Shown: in pieces, positions 44,880-56,421 of the stretch | How the letters are laid out: the number at the start of each line of letters is the position of its first letter | Numbering within the stretch: position 1 is the first letter of the stretch | Origin: Austropuccinia psidii | Lineage: Eukaryota > Basidiomycota > Pucciniomycetes > Pucciniales > Sphaerophragmiaceae | Assembly (NCBI GenBank): GCA_023105745.1 | Contig: JALGQZ010000007.1 | Span: 636,592-700,591, forward strand | Reading direction: 5' to 3' | DNA: 64,000 nt | Made by a program: the position numbers and the translations under genes | The notes under the pieces: model-generated | Told to the model about the DNA's origin: nothing | Databases searched by the model: none | The model's input: the letters and a program-made list of their open reading frames with translations, nothing else

Positions 44880-47143
44880 ATAAGATTCCATGATGGCAAA
44901 AGTGGAATTGATATTTTCCATATATTTTGAAGATTCAGAAAATATTGATGATTTATCATCTCAATTTTCCTCAATTACCTCATCATCTTTTTCAAAATCA
45001 GGTTCCTTTCCAATGTCAATTTCATTTATTTCCCCCTTTCTTGGACATGACTTAGCTAAATGTGTGGTGCTCTGGCAAATATGGCACGTCCTGATTATAT
45101 TTGCATATTTATATTTCATGTTATTAGAATTTTCTTTAGGATTTTTGTCCACAGAATCTTTCCAAGGTGTATTAAGCCTTGTTTCAAGATTCACCCTACT
45201 AGAACCAAGTCTGGTTCTGGTGGTTACTTCTTCCAATATATTAATAATAACCTTTTCTGAAGACTTTTCAGTAGTACTGCTTTTGAAAGAATTCTCCAAA
45301 TCATCTCCACATTGTCTTAAAATATTTCTGTGAATCATAGCTTCTGACATGTCAGGATATAATGCTGCTAATCTGTCTTTTTGTTGACAAAAACATGGTA
45401 GAGCTCTATCTTTGTAAGCATTAAATTTGGATTATTCAAAGGATGTTTCCACCTTAAATCTCCAAGCATCACTGGCCCATTTGTTAATGATTTGGCTTTT
45501 CCACCAAGTCCAACTTTGGTATCCATGTGCTTGTCATAATTTGATATACCATATGTGGGCTAATCTGGTAAAAAAGGTCTTAAATCTTGCTGTTACCAAT
45601 ATTTCTGGTAATTCAAAATTTTCTTCAATAATTTCAATACCCCTGATGAATTACTAATGGTCATGTTCTCCTTCACCACTGAAGTGAGGCCATTCCTTAA
45701 GCTTTAGTACTTATTTCAACAGTTCTTGGCCCATTGATGGGTCCAAGGTATGGAAAGAGATGGAAAATTTATTCTTTAACTGTGAATTTTCTACATCAAA
45801 TACTTGTGGGTTGGAAATTCCTGTACCCTAATTTTGATTCAGAGGTGTAGACATTCTTGGTAAGGTGTGCAGTAATTGCTCAATATCATTAATTTGACTG
45901 TTACTACACCTTTGGGAATTTCTAAGCTCATGTTGAAGGCTTTGTATTAAATTTATTACTTCAGCTTTATACATGTATTCCTTATGTGTTAATTCTTGCC
46001 ATAATTCTGTCTGTCTATTATTATCATAAATGACTTTATTAAAATTCATTGTTAATTTTAATACTTCTTGTTGTGAGGTGTCAAAACACTTTTTCAAGGC
46101 AATTGTAAATTTCTTTACTTCAATAAATGAATTTGCAATATCATCAAGAACCTTCTTATTATCTTGTTTGATAATATTTATGGCTTGTTTCATTCTTGTT
46201 TCAATTTTTTTATCAATATTGAGCTTAGAATATTTGTCTGTAAATTCTTTAATAATGGAAAATTTCTCATTTAACTTACTGCCAGATGAGTTTTCATTAT
46301 TAGAAGTTTCAATTGCTCTTACAAATTTTTCAAAATACATGAGTGTCTCATTTATTTGGCACAGAATTAAGTTATTTGCTTCAATATTGTTACAAATTGA
46401 TGAATTTTTATCACAAATATGACTTTTTACATCATTTATAGCTATGTAAAAGTTTGGAATTCCAACCAGAATATCAGAAATCATTTCTGACGCTTTAGTC
46501 TGGCTGCCTCCTTTTTCTGTAGTTCAATCATTGTTCTGGCCATCTGAAATACATTTTCCATGGCATCCTGCTAAGTCTTTGGGATTCTGTAGCCTTGGCT
46601 TTAAGGTTTTGTGGCTTATTCCTTCCCTTTGCCCTTGTTCTGAGCTTGTGGCTGCTTTTTCATGTCGGAATTTCTGCTGATGGCTACTGGGGCTGTTTTT
46701 GGCACTTGCTTGGGTGGTGGAGGAGTGTTTTCCTCCATTCTGCTGTTGAAAGCATCATGTTTTTCTTTTCCATCAATGGATGCCATCCATTGAGTAACTT
46801 GAAAGTGCTAGGATGGCCCAGGAATTTTCTCACAGTCAGGTAAGAATCCATGCAGCTTTTCTACAGATCTGAAAGGATCTGTTACTATTTGCGCTGCAAT
46901 GCATTGTTTTATGCCTTCTGGCTGGCTTTTTAAATGTCTACTGAGGCTTCTTGTGGCAGTGTAAGCTCTGTTTGAAGGTGAAACAATATTATCAGCTTCA
47001 GAATGGCATAATTTTCCAGTTTGGGAGTCATTTACTGACCCTTGTTCTTCTGTAACTGATTGGCTTCTTTCATAATCATGTCTATAAACTTTTTGAGAGC
47101 TGCTTGAGGGATTATAGCTGGCTCCTGATCTTGTTGAAGGCAT
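44880..47143 (-). pseudogene. gag of element B
   Basis: Starts at ATG 47143 (MPSTRSGASYNPSSSSQ). Frames 46808-47143, 45828-46484 and 44961-45350 survive; 45351-45827 and 46485-46807 are broken. The middle frame is a long coiled-coil-like region rich in Ile/Lys/Asn. The last carries a good zinc knuckle, CHICQSTTHLAKSC (CX2CX4HX4C), with a Glu/Asp-rich tail. The knuckle is intact here but spoiled in element C. Confidence 0.75.
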
Positions 47144-47570
47144 ATTTATTATTCTAAAGCTCAAAAGTAGTAATTCTAAGTCCAAAAACGTACTATTGGC
47201 CAAATTCTTTGCCTTATGAAGGGTATTACATATGTCCAAGTTGATTAATTCAAAAGAAATTCACTCTGGTTGATTGTTCTGGGCTATAATAACTGTGATA
47301 TTATAGTTAGGATTGGCAGTACTGGCAAGAATAATGCTAGTAACTGTTGATGCAGTTTCAATATTTTCCTGTCTTACCACATTTTCAGACACTAAAATTG
47401 ATTAAGAAAGAAATTAATCAAGTAAAAAGAAGATTATTCAAAAGAGGAATGAAAAAAATGAAGCCTCACTTATAATATAAAAAAGCTGTATTTTTCATGA
47501 ATTTTTTAACTTTTCCAATAAAATAAAAGAGATTTAAAAAGAGTAAAAGAAATTGTGTCATAAATAAAAT

Positions 47571-47588
47571 CTCATGGCTGGGCCCCCA
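47571..47588 (-). promoter_or_regulatory. primer binding site of element B
   Basis: Minus sense TGGGGGCCCAGCCATGAG, two bases from the 5' LTR edge at 47591. Confidence 0.68.
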
Positions 47589-47590
47589 AA

Positions 47591-49064
47591 TGTAATGTGT
47601 GGATATGAAACTTTGATTAAAGATCAAGTACCTTTCCTGTCATCAAAATTTGTATAAGGTAAAAATACAATGAAAAATGTTAAGAATTACAATTTTTGGA
47701 AGAAAACACACCAAATTTGTTGCTTTTAAACTCATAGGTATAAAACAATAATATTATAAAGATTTATTGTTTTACCAACAATAAATATTTATCCAAAAAT
47801 ATTATACAAGGGATATTTAAGGCTACAAAAGAAATTTCAAGTTGAATTAATTGAGAAAAGGATTGCAGGAAATTGATATAAGAACAGAGTCTTTAGAAAG
47901 ATTATTAAAGAGAAAACATGCCCAAAAGTGACCAGAGTGAATTTGGAAACAAAGTGCCAAAGCTAACAGTGATGGAAGATGCTTTAATTCACTTATGGCA
48001 TGGCTCAAGGGTAAAAATGATCATAATGATTATTTAACGTGGTTAAAAGGTTTAAAATGATAAAAAAGGGTGGTTGGAGTCTTTTATTGATTGGTTTAAC
48101 AGTGTCCAAACTAATTATAACAGGAAAAGATTATAGCATGAAGAGGAAAGTGGGGAAAAGAAGACATTCTTTTATAGCCACCAATTTTCTTACTAAAAAG
48201 GTAAAACCTACTCTTTTCAGTCGTGGAGAACAATATGTCATCAGAAAAGCCAATTATGGCATCATTGAGCCCTGGTTTAGACCAAAAAAGGGCCGGTTTT
48301 AGCCATTTTAGATGCTTAAATAAGCCACTGCTATAGTAATACCTTGTTTTAAGCCTGAAAAACACGGTGGAATGTGTGTAAGATATGTAAAAAAAATTTA
48401 GAACTTTTTTTACAATGATTGTTTCATCTTAAGGGTAGTTTTACCCTCTGGGTAACAGTTAAAACTGCCCTGGTTGGTATCAAAGCCTCATCATCAATTG
48501 ACACACAGACCCTGTGACTTGATTCCAGGCCAAAGGTGATGACCTTTTGTGTGTATTTTTACATCTCACACCTTTCAGGAAGGAATTTGGGGGTCTGGCC
48601 ACCCCTTAGAGCCAAGATTCTTCCGCCCCAGAATCAATCTTTCCAAGTTATCTTTTCTTTAATTACTCATCATGTATTATACTTATAATTTAAATATGTA
48701 ATTAAATTGAGTTTTTACAGTACACAACTGTAAGAATTGATACCTCACATGTAAATTAAAGTTCATTTATGTAATACACGCCCACATTTTGACATTCCAA
48801 TTGAAAATACTTCAATTCCTCATAACTTCTAAACTACACACAACACCTCAATTTGAACACAAAAATTGATGGTTAACACCCCATTTGATGTGAGTTAAAT
48901 TAAGATTTTGACAATTTTCAACCTCTGCACAGAAAATACTAAAAATGTAATTTAAGCTTATTTAAAATTGAGTTACAGAAATTTTACCCAGAGGTGACCC
49001 GCCTTATTTTTTTATGAGGAGTGCAATGGTGAAATAGTTTTCATATGTTTATTTGTTGGATTAA
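47591..49064 (-). repeat. 5' LTR of element B, first piece
   Basis: 1,474 bp from the inner edge (TGTAATGTGTGG) to the insertion point of element T. The rest of this LTR lies at 59271-59292 and 61241-61522. Confidence 0.88.
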
Positions 49065-49720
49065 TGTAACAGGGGCTCTTCGAAGTGAAGAGGGCCTGGC
49101 ACTCACTTATGGAGGGCTCAAAGATATGATAAGAAGGAATACACTTAAGAGTGAAAGAGATGAATTACTAAAATAAAGAATATAAGAAAGCAGCGACAAA
49201 AAGAAATAAGAGTAAAGAATAGAAGAGCCAACCACAAAGAAGTCCAAGTCCACTGTTTCAACCTGTCAGAATGGAAAGAGGAGGGTTAATAAGGATATGG
49301 CCACCCAACTAATACTGTACAGGCAAAGAGAGAAATGGAAAAGTCCCCAGGGGGGAGAAAGAGGGGCTGGTATATGTGAGAATCAACAGCCCTGATCCAG
49401 AGGAAGAATTTTCATTAGAAGATTGAATGATTGAATTGAGTCTGGCCAATACAGGTCCTGTACAGCTGTACAGAACGTGTACAAGAGGTGTGGTATATTT
49501 GAGTGATCATACAGTTCAATTCTGGTGTATTGAAACTGTATTGGGTGAATCCAACCTGTACAGATGTTGGCAGGCTGTATTGAAGTACCAAGTTGTATGC
49601 ATGTTTCATCAAGGAAGATTGCTGAAACTGAATGCTGATGCAGATAGTGGATCTGCTGATTTGAGGTGTTTGAGTGGGTGTATTGATGAATACCCTTACG
49701 CCTGGTGAGTGGTTGTTACA
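49065..49720 (-). repeat. 3' LTR of element T
   Basis: 656 bp. I count about 21 substitutions against the other copy, plus the absence of an AT-rich block of about 93 bp found at 58797-58887 in the partner, probably a deletion here. A 93-codon plus-strand frame occurs in both LTRs but has no other support. Confidence 0.92.
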
Positions 49721-49735
49721 GTATCCCCCTCTTGA
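49721..49735 (-). promoter_or_regulatory. polypurine tract of element T
   Basis: Minus sense AAGAGGGGGATAC borders the TGTAACA start of the 3' LTR. Confidence 0.65.
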
Positions 49736-50610
49736 AGCTGGTGGGCTCCTGAACACCATAATACCCTGCCACTGTTGAGTGGCATCTCAATATCCCCACA
49801 TTTTTTTCAAAAATTTTCTTTTTAATTTAATTTTCCTCTTGACCATTATCCTGAAAATCCTTCTTCAATTATTCTCTGTCAATTCAATTGATTCCCCCTT
49901 CTTTCAAGTTTGGAGTAAGTATCCCACTTTGAAATATGCTTTTTCTTTCTTCTGATTCAATCAATCTTGTCCTTGGGGTATGGCCTTGGGATTTATCCCA
50001 AAATGATGGCCACTGAGCTCTTGTGCTCAAAAAATGATGCCTAATGAGTATATGGAGTGTACTCATTTGGCAAGGCTTAATCAAAATAAGATCTTGAATA
50101 ATTCCTTCAAGGGGTCTTGTCCCCATTGTCCTTGGAAATTGCCTCAAAAAGCCCTCTATAATGTTTTTGGGCTGTGGCATCTTCTATGATGAATCTTGAT
50201 AAAACCTGATTTTATGCCTTTTTGGGGTTCTTGGTGATTTTTGGTGATTTGATGATATATGGCCATTTTTGCCATTTTCTGTCTCTTGGGGTCCTATGGT
50301 CTGTGGACCGCGGTCCGTGGGGGCTATTGGAGGCCCCTAGGACCAAAATGGACCCCCTGGGCCCAATTTTGCTGGGGACCCAGGGGTACCAAGGGGCCAA
50401 GAATTGGCCCAAAACCAAAAAATCACCACATATGGCCTGGACCCATTGATGGGGTCCAGGACCATCAAGATCTTGGCCTCCCAAAAGTTTCAGGAAAGGC
50501 CCTGAGTGATGAATTCAGCCCCAAAGGGGTATGAATCCTCACCTTAGTGGCTTTGAGGGGGGCCATAATTGAGTTATGGCCCCATTTCCTTGAGGTCAAT
50601 CTTTTTTAAT
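49736..50610. other. 3' region of element T with a GC-rich patch
   Basis: Non-coding as far as I can tell. 50284-50480 is strikingly GC-rich for this window, with runs such as GGCCCAATTTTGCTGGGG and a perfect 12 bp palindrome GGACCGCGGTCC at 50305-50316. Open frames on both strands here (50212-50484 minus, 50222-50534 plus) are explained by composition. Confidence 0.55.
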
Positions 50611-51898
50611 ATGGAGTGGACTGATTCTGACGTCTTGAATCTTCTGCTTGCATATTCTTCAGTTATGAGTTCTAAACTGACTGAGCTCACTGTATCTTCT
50701 CCTTCTGCACTGCCACCCTCCGTTCTTTGTGGTTCTGGTGTCTTCAGTCAATTATCTTCCCCCTCCATGGTGTCTTCTGGTCATTTTGATCCCTCCCAAA
50801 CCTATGACGGATTCAGAGAAGTTGAAGTTCTTGATGCTGCATGTACTGAATGTTTGGCCAAGGGTAAGGATTTTTTTCAACACTACAATACACAATCTTC
50901 AAAATGACATTTTTGCTTCATTGGAAAGAAACCATGTCATCGTACCGGGGTGACTTCTTCTAACGTCAGGAGGCATTTATGGAGTAGAAAGGATGGGCCT
51001 TTTGGGCAAGAATTCCCCATCTCTGAGGAACCTACTCCTGATGCAACTTCAGGATTTTCTCAATGTGAGTGATTTGCATATCTTGATTGAATTGGTACTG
51101 ATATTTTGATGTAGTGACTGGTTCCAGGAAGAGGGATGTGGCAAGGTGGACTAATGTTGGAGGGCCAATTCCAGTTGGTGGTAGGCCCATATATTCCAGC
51201 TCAGAGGACCCAATCTCAAGGACCAATACTGAAGGGGTAGTGAAGATAGTGAAGAGAATAAGAAGGATTGATGATTCCCCCACTGATACGGATGCCGAAG
51301 GAAGTGATGAGTTGGATGGTTAAGAAGTTCAGGTTCTTCCTCATTCAGTTGGCCATCCATCCAGCAATTCCTCTTCTCAACCCCTTGCCAACAGATTTCA
51401 AAGCAAAGTAATTCCCAGAACTCCCAGAACCTTCCAACCAATTCTTGCTTCCATTCTTACTACCATTTCTCCTCCTTCACCCAGTAATTCCCATGCCAGG
51501 CCTGCCTTGAATCCAGCAGTAAGACCATCTCCAGTTCAGCAATCCAGAAACTCACCCATAACCACCTCCCACCAACTCCAACCTGTGGCCAGCTCCAGCA
51601 GAAAAAGAGATGGATTGTCCCCTTTGCCGTTTCCTGCCAATCAAGTTTTTCAATGCGAAGAACGTTGGCCTATCCGGGTTACCAGAGAAGATCCCAACGC
51701 GGCTAGTGAAAACCAAGATGCTGTGGCCAGATGATTCAGGAGGGTGATAGAAATAGCAGAGAGGTGATTATGTATGCCAATGACAGTACTATTGCAGGTA
51801 CTGCTTCTGAAGAGATGGCTGCAAAATCTTCCTGGTATGAAGATGAGTTGATAAATGATTTTCAGAAAACTTTTGATGAATTATGTAGAGATAACTAG
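50611..51898 (+). pseudogene. antisense accessory gene in the 3' region of element T
   Basis: It starts ATG 50611 (MEWTDSDVLNLLLAYSS) and runs against the element. N-terminal half: CTECLAKGK, then CHFC-like and PC residues (first Cys now TGA, 50905-50907), NVRRHLWSRKDGPFG, EFPISEEPTPDATSG. After a 50 bp intron: TGSRKRDVARWTNVGGPIPV and SDELDG, a TAA, then a long Ser/Pro region. The end (WYEDELINDFQKTFDELCRD, stop 51896-51898) is reached after a TGA and a 1-base loss near 51750. The Cys cluster may bind zinc. I recall this as a repeat-associated hypothetical protein family in Austropuccinia, of unknown function. Confidence 0.65.
51065..51114 (+). other. intron of the antisense gene
   Basis: GTGAGT donor, TACTGAT branch-like site about 20 bp before TGTAG acceptor, 50 bp. 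Removing it joins GFSQ to TGSRKRD in frame, whereas unspliced reading hits TGA at once. Confidence 0.7.
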
Positions 51899-52707
51899 TT
51901 TCCTTATCCTTGTTTGTGTTTGGTTTGACTTCTATCCCCACTCTTATAAATACTAAAAAATGAAAAAATAATGGAACCTCCCAATACATGATTTGGGAGG
52001 GGATGTTGCTGCTTTAAAGAAATAAAAAGAAAACAAAATTATACAAGTAAAGAAAAGAAAGAAAATGAAAGAAAAGGAGAGTAAAGAAACAGAAATAAAG
52101 AAACTCCTGATGGTTTGTCCTTCTTGTAGTGAGCTGCTTGATTTTGGCCAAGAAATGTCTGAAAAGTTGAAAACCAAGAATTTGATGCTCACAGAGTGGC
52201 CAAGGTAATGTTTTACAAGAAGTAGAAACCTCAGGGATGCATACCAGGAGATGGAACTTACTTTCATAACTCCCACTCCCCACCAAGCACCATAGAACTG
52301 AAATAAATTGCCATAAATGACTTCTGACATGAATTGCCATAATGACTTCTGAAATGAATTGCCATAATGACTTCTGAAATGAATTGCCATAATGACTTCT
52401 GAAATGACTTTCCATAAGTTACTTTAAGTAATGAATGTCTTGAATTATGATGATTGGCATAAATGACATGATAAATAAAAAGAAAAAGAAAAAGAAAGAA
52501 AGAAACATTTGGCCATATCTTGATAAGGTCCAAATGGAGGGTATTGATGTTGCATGCTTCCTGAACCTGTCCAAAGAATTGAAAAGTGCTCACAAAGTGG
52601 CCAACGTGATGCTTACAACAACATATGGGTAGAATACCCCCTTAAAGGTGCATGCCAGGAGAGGAACTTACTTTCATAACTTCTTCTCCCCACCAAGAAC
52701 CATAAAA
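51899..52707 (-). repeat. pol 3' UTR of element T with duplicated block
   Basis: In minus sense a block starting GGTGGGGAG..GTTATGAAAGTAAGTTCC..CTCCTGG.ATGCA occurs at about 52690 and again at about 52290, each followed by TTGGCCACT(C/T)TGTGAGCA, so roughly 400 bp are duplicated and diverged. The plus-strand relative at 63541-63960 has the same two copies, so the duplication is ancestral to the family. Confidence 0.65.
52306..52420. repeat. 25 bp tandem repeat, about four copies
   Basis: Unit AATTGCCATAATGACTTCTG plus AAATG repeats about four times with few changes, followed by a degraded unit. It lies between the two duplicated 3' UTR blocks. Confidence 0.85.
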
Positions 52708-55700
52708 TCAAACTCTTAAGGTATTTGGGCCAGGCTTGTCTGGATACAATGAATGAAAGTCCTTGAAAAGGTCCGGTGAGTTGGTAAGGTTGGAAGCTGG
52801 TTCCAAAGTGGTTCTTTCTGGGTCTTCACTGAATACTTTCCACTCTACAAGATACCATAATATACCTCTCTTGAGTTTTGAGTACAGAACCTGAGCCACT
52901 TCCCATTCTTCTTGCCCCTCCACTAAGACTGGTGGTGGTGGCAATTGTTGTCGATTTGGGATAGTTGAATGCTTCACTGGTTCTAATAAAGACACATGGA
53001 ATACAGGGTGAACTGACTTCCATTGCTGAGGCAGCTTGAGGTGATATGCATGGCTTCCATTATTCTTCAGAACTTCAAAGGGTCCCAACCATCTTTTTGA
53101 TAATTTCTTGATGGGTCTTGTTGTCTTGATGTTCTTGGAAGCTAGCCATACTTTGTACCCAGGTTGGAAATCAGGTGGAATTGCTCTATTTCTATCTGCA
53201 TACTTCTTGAATCTCCTTATTGCTGACTCTAACTCTTCTTTGACAACTTGCTGTACTGATTGGAGTTTTGTTGATAACTTTCCAGAAGGTGAATCTTGAG
53301 AAATATGGATTGAGTCAAAGCTGGGATTTCTTCCCTAAATGGTGAAAAAAGGTGATTAATTTGTTGATAAATTTTCTACATTATTATAGGCCAATTCAGC
53401 CAGAGGGAGCCAGGTGTGCCAGTCATCTCAATGGTAACTGACATACATCCAAAGATACTGTTCTAGAATTTGATTTACCCTCTCTGTCTGTCCATCTGTT
53501 TCAGGATGAAAAGCAGTTGAAAGATCTCTTGATATCTTGAGCTTCTGACATAATTGAGTCCAGAATGATGAAACAAATAAGGATTCTCTATCACTGACAA
53601 TACTGACTGGAAGGCCATGCTTGGAAAATACATGACTAATGAAGATTTGAGCTAAGTCCAGAGCAGCAATTGTTCCATAAGTTGGAATGAAGATTGCCAT
53701 TTTTGAAAACCTGTCCACAACTACTAGAATTGAGTCAAAGCTGTTTGACAAGGGCAATGCAGTGATAAAGTCTATTGATAAGGAATTCCAAGGACCAGAT
53801 GGAATTTGAACAGGCTTGAGTAATCCAAACTTCTTGTTTCTTGAACATTGCTGACATGAGGACACATAGTCCTTGATGAATTGATTCATGCCAGCCCAAT
53901 AAGAATCCCTCTTGATGAGCTTGAGGGTCTTCTCCTGGCCAGGATGGCCAGCCAAAGGTGAGTCATGACGCTTTTGAAGAATATTGAGTTGAAGTTCTTC
54001 ATTGCTTGGGATTACCACTCTATCTTTGAATAATAACAACTCGGCTTCAGGTTCAAGAGAATAATCTGGAATTGATTCACCTCTTGCTAGTTGCTTGAGT
54101 ATTTCTTTAAAGTATTTGTCTTGCCATACTTCTTTTTGAATCTTGTCAGCTAAATCTGAAAATACTTCCACTTTTATTGAAAAGAATCTTGACTCTTGAA
54201 TTCCATCTTGCTTGATTACTTGATGAGAATTTTGAGGATTATTGCTGATGAAGTCCACCCCCCTCTCTGGGTACATGTCATCCCAACGTGACAAGGCATC
54301 TGGTAAAGTGGCCAGCCTGCCTGGGCGGTAAGTGATAGTGAAGTGAAATTCTGAAAGAAACTCAGCCCAGCGGGCCTGACAACGAGTAAGAACTTTGGAA
54401 GACATGAAATACTGCAAGGAAGAGTGGTCTGTCAAGACCTCAAAAGAATTGGAAAGAGAGAGAAGAAATGCTCTCCAGTGCTTGAGAGCCCAAACTATGC
54501 CAAGGAGTTCCTTGTCATGAATTTCATAGTTCATCTCAGCTGGGAGAAGCTTGCAGCTATCAAATGCAATGGGATGCTTTCCTGAGTCATTCACCTGGCT
54601 CAGTACAGTACCCAAGGCATAATCAGAAGCATAAGTCTCTACAATAGTAGGTAGAGAAGGATTGAAATGAGATAAGATAGGAACAGTAGTGAAAGCTTCT
54701 TTGAGTTATTGTAACTTTCTAAGAGCTTCCTCATTGAAGATGAAGGGAGAATCTTTTTTGAGAAGAGAAGTGAGAGAAGTGATTTTTTTAGAATAATCTT
54801 TTATGAAACAACAATAAAAATTAGCAAAGCCAAGAAAAGATTGAAGGGCCTTGATGTTTTTTGGCTAAGGCCAATTGAGGATTTGCTGAAATTTTGAAGA
54901 ATCCATCTTGAGGCCATCACTTGAAACAACGTAGCCCAAGTATTCCACACTTGAGGCATGGAATACACACTTGGAGGCTTTGGCAGACAAGTTATTGTCC
55001 CTCAGTATTTGGAGGACAGAGGCCACATGTTTGACATGTTCCCCCTCAGAACTAGAAAAGATCATAATATCATCTAGATAAACCACAACAAACACATCCA
55101 AAAAATCTGCAAAGATATAATTTACTAGATGCTGGAATGAAGCAGGAGCATTGTTCAAACCAAATGGCATGACCAAATACTCATAACTACCATATTTGGT
55201 TCTAAAGGCAGTTAAGTGCTCATCCCCCTCTTTGATTCTCAGAAGGTTATATGCACCACGCAAGTCTATCTTGGAGAAGATAGTGGAACCGCTGAATACG
55301 GTTAGAAGCTGGTTCATAGGAGGAACAGGATACCTGCTCTTGCTAGTAACAGCATTGAGTTTGTGGTAGTCAACACACAAACAAAGACCTCCATCCTTTT
55401 TCTTAAGAAAAAGGACAGGTGCTCCTGTTGAAGAGGAGCTTGGTATTATGGAACCTTTCTCTACATTCTCTGAAATGTAGGCCCATAGTGTTTCTGACTC
55501 TTGATTTGATAAGGAGTAGATAACACCAATTGGAGGTAGAAGACCCTCCAATTCAATATGATGATCACAGGCATGGTGTGGAGGAAGTATCTCTGCCTTC
55601 ACCTTGGAGAATACATCCAAATATTGGTGATAAACAGGAGGGACTACCTTCAACACAGTTTCAATTTCTTCTGGCTCTTCCTCCTCATCCCACTGCTCTT

Positions 55701-56421
55701 CCAGGGAGGCATAAAAAGATAAAGGAGGAAGTTCCATATCCCCTTGAAAGAGATGAAGTGAAGATATAGCAACATATTCTCCAACATCTTTTATCTCTTT
55801 GAAGACTTCATCTCTTAATGGAAGTAATGACTGAGAGGGAATGATGGAAGGGATATGGACAGAAGAAGGAAGGGAAGGTGTCTTAAGTTCACCAACCAGA
55901 GCAACACTGTTGAAAGAAGTGGAAATGTCATTACTAGTAGAAGGAATAATACCACTAGAGTCCTTATGACTAGAATCATAGGTGATCAATCCATTTTTCC
56001 AATCAATAATGGGAGTAAAATGGTAAAGGAAATCATACCCCAATATCAGGTCTTCTTCCTTGGGTGAATCTATGATAAAGAAGTCCCATTCAAAGCTTGG
56101 GAAGGAAGGCAAGTCAACTACCCACTTAGTATGGTGGGTGATGAACAAGGCAGGGGATTCATTAGAATCCAGAATGAAAAGGGGAATCTTTTCAGGGAGC
56201 TCTGACAGAGTCAATGAATACTTGAGAACAAAATTCTTTGCAATAAAGGAGTTTGTAGCACCAGAATCAATGAGAATACTATAAAACATATCAGAGACAG
56301 AAGAGAAAATAAGAAACTTTAAAGATTTCTTGACACTAGTATTCAGAGTGCACAATTGTGCTCTTGAAGGAAATAAGTGAGAATCATTGAACACATCATG
56401 ATTCCCACTCAGGATTTTCCC
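52708..56421 (-). pseudogene. pol polyprotein of element T
   Basis: One frame, -1 to gag: protease (SILIDSGATNSFIAKNFV), RT (MPFGLNNAPASFQHLVNYIF, VYLDDIMIFSSS), RNase H (EIHDKELLGIVWALKHWRAF, FEVLTDHSSLQYF), integrase (HPGQEKTL..CQQCSRNKKFG zinc region; SIDFITALPLS, IVSDRESLF, GQTERVNQILEQYLW for D, D, E) and a C-terminal chromodomain (GILWYLVEWKVFSEDPERTT). About 1,235 codons. Stops are TAG 54865-54867, TAA 54706-54708, TGA 53428-53430, TAA 53356-53358 and TAG 53335-53337, with no frameshift. All catalytic residues remain. In the chromodomain, TTL stands where an aromatic TTW is usual. It would make, process and integrate cDNA. Confidence 0.88.
56376..56421 (-). promoter_or_regulatory. -1 ribosomal frameshift signal, gag-pol of element T
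   Basis: In minus sense a G GGA AAA heptamer, phased with gag codons (56415-56421), is followed after 5 bases by a 12 bp stem, AGTGGGAATCAT with ATGATTCTCACT (one G-U pair), and a 10-base loop. The gag TGA (56409-56411) lies right at the foot of the stem. The pol frame is exactly -1 and is open from 56427. Slip site, spacer and stem match the standard layout, so I take this as the device that makes gag-pol. Confidence 0.8.

Noticed and set aside
49427..49708. 93-codon plus-strand frame found in both LTRs of element T (also 58977-59258).
   Set aside because: Presence in both follows from LTR duplication; no motif, and it is antisense to the element. Not excluded, but unsupported.
50212..50534. 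Gly/Pro-rich frames on both strands of the GC-rich patch.
   Set aside because: Both strands are open because of composition; there is no start context or motif.
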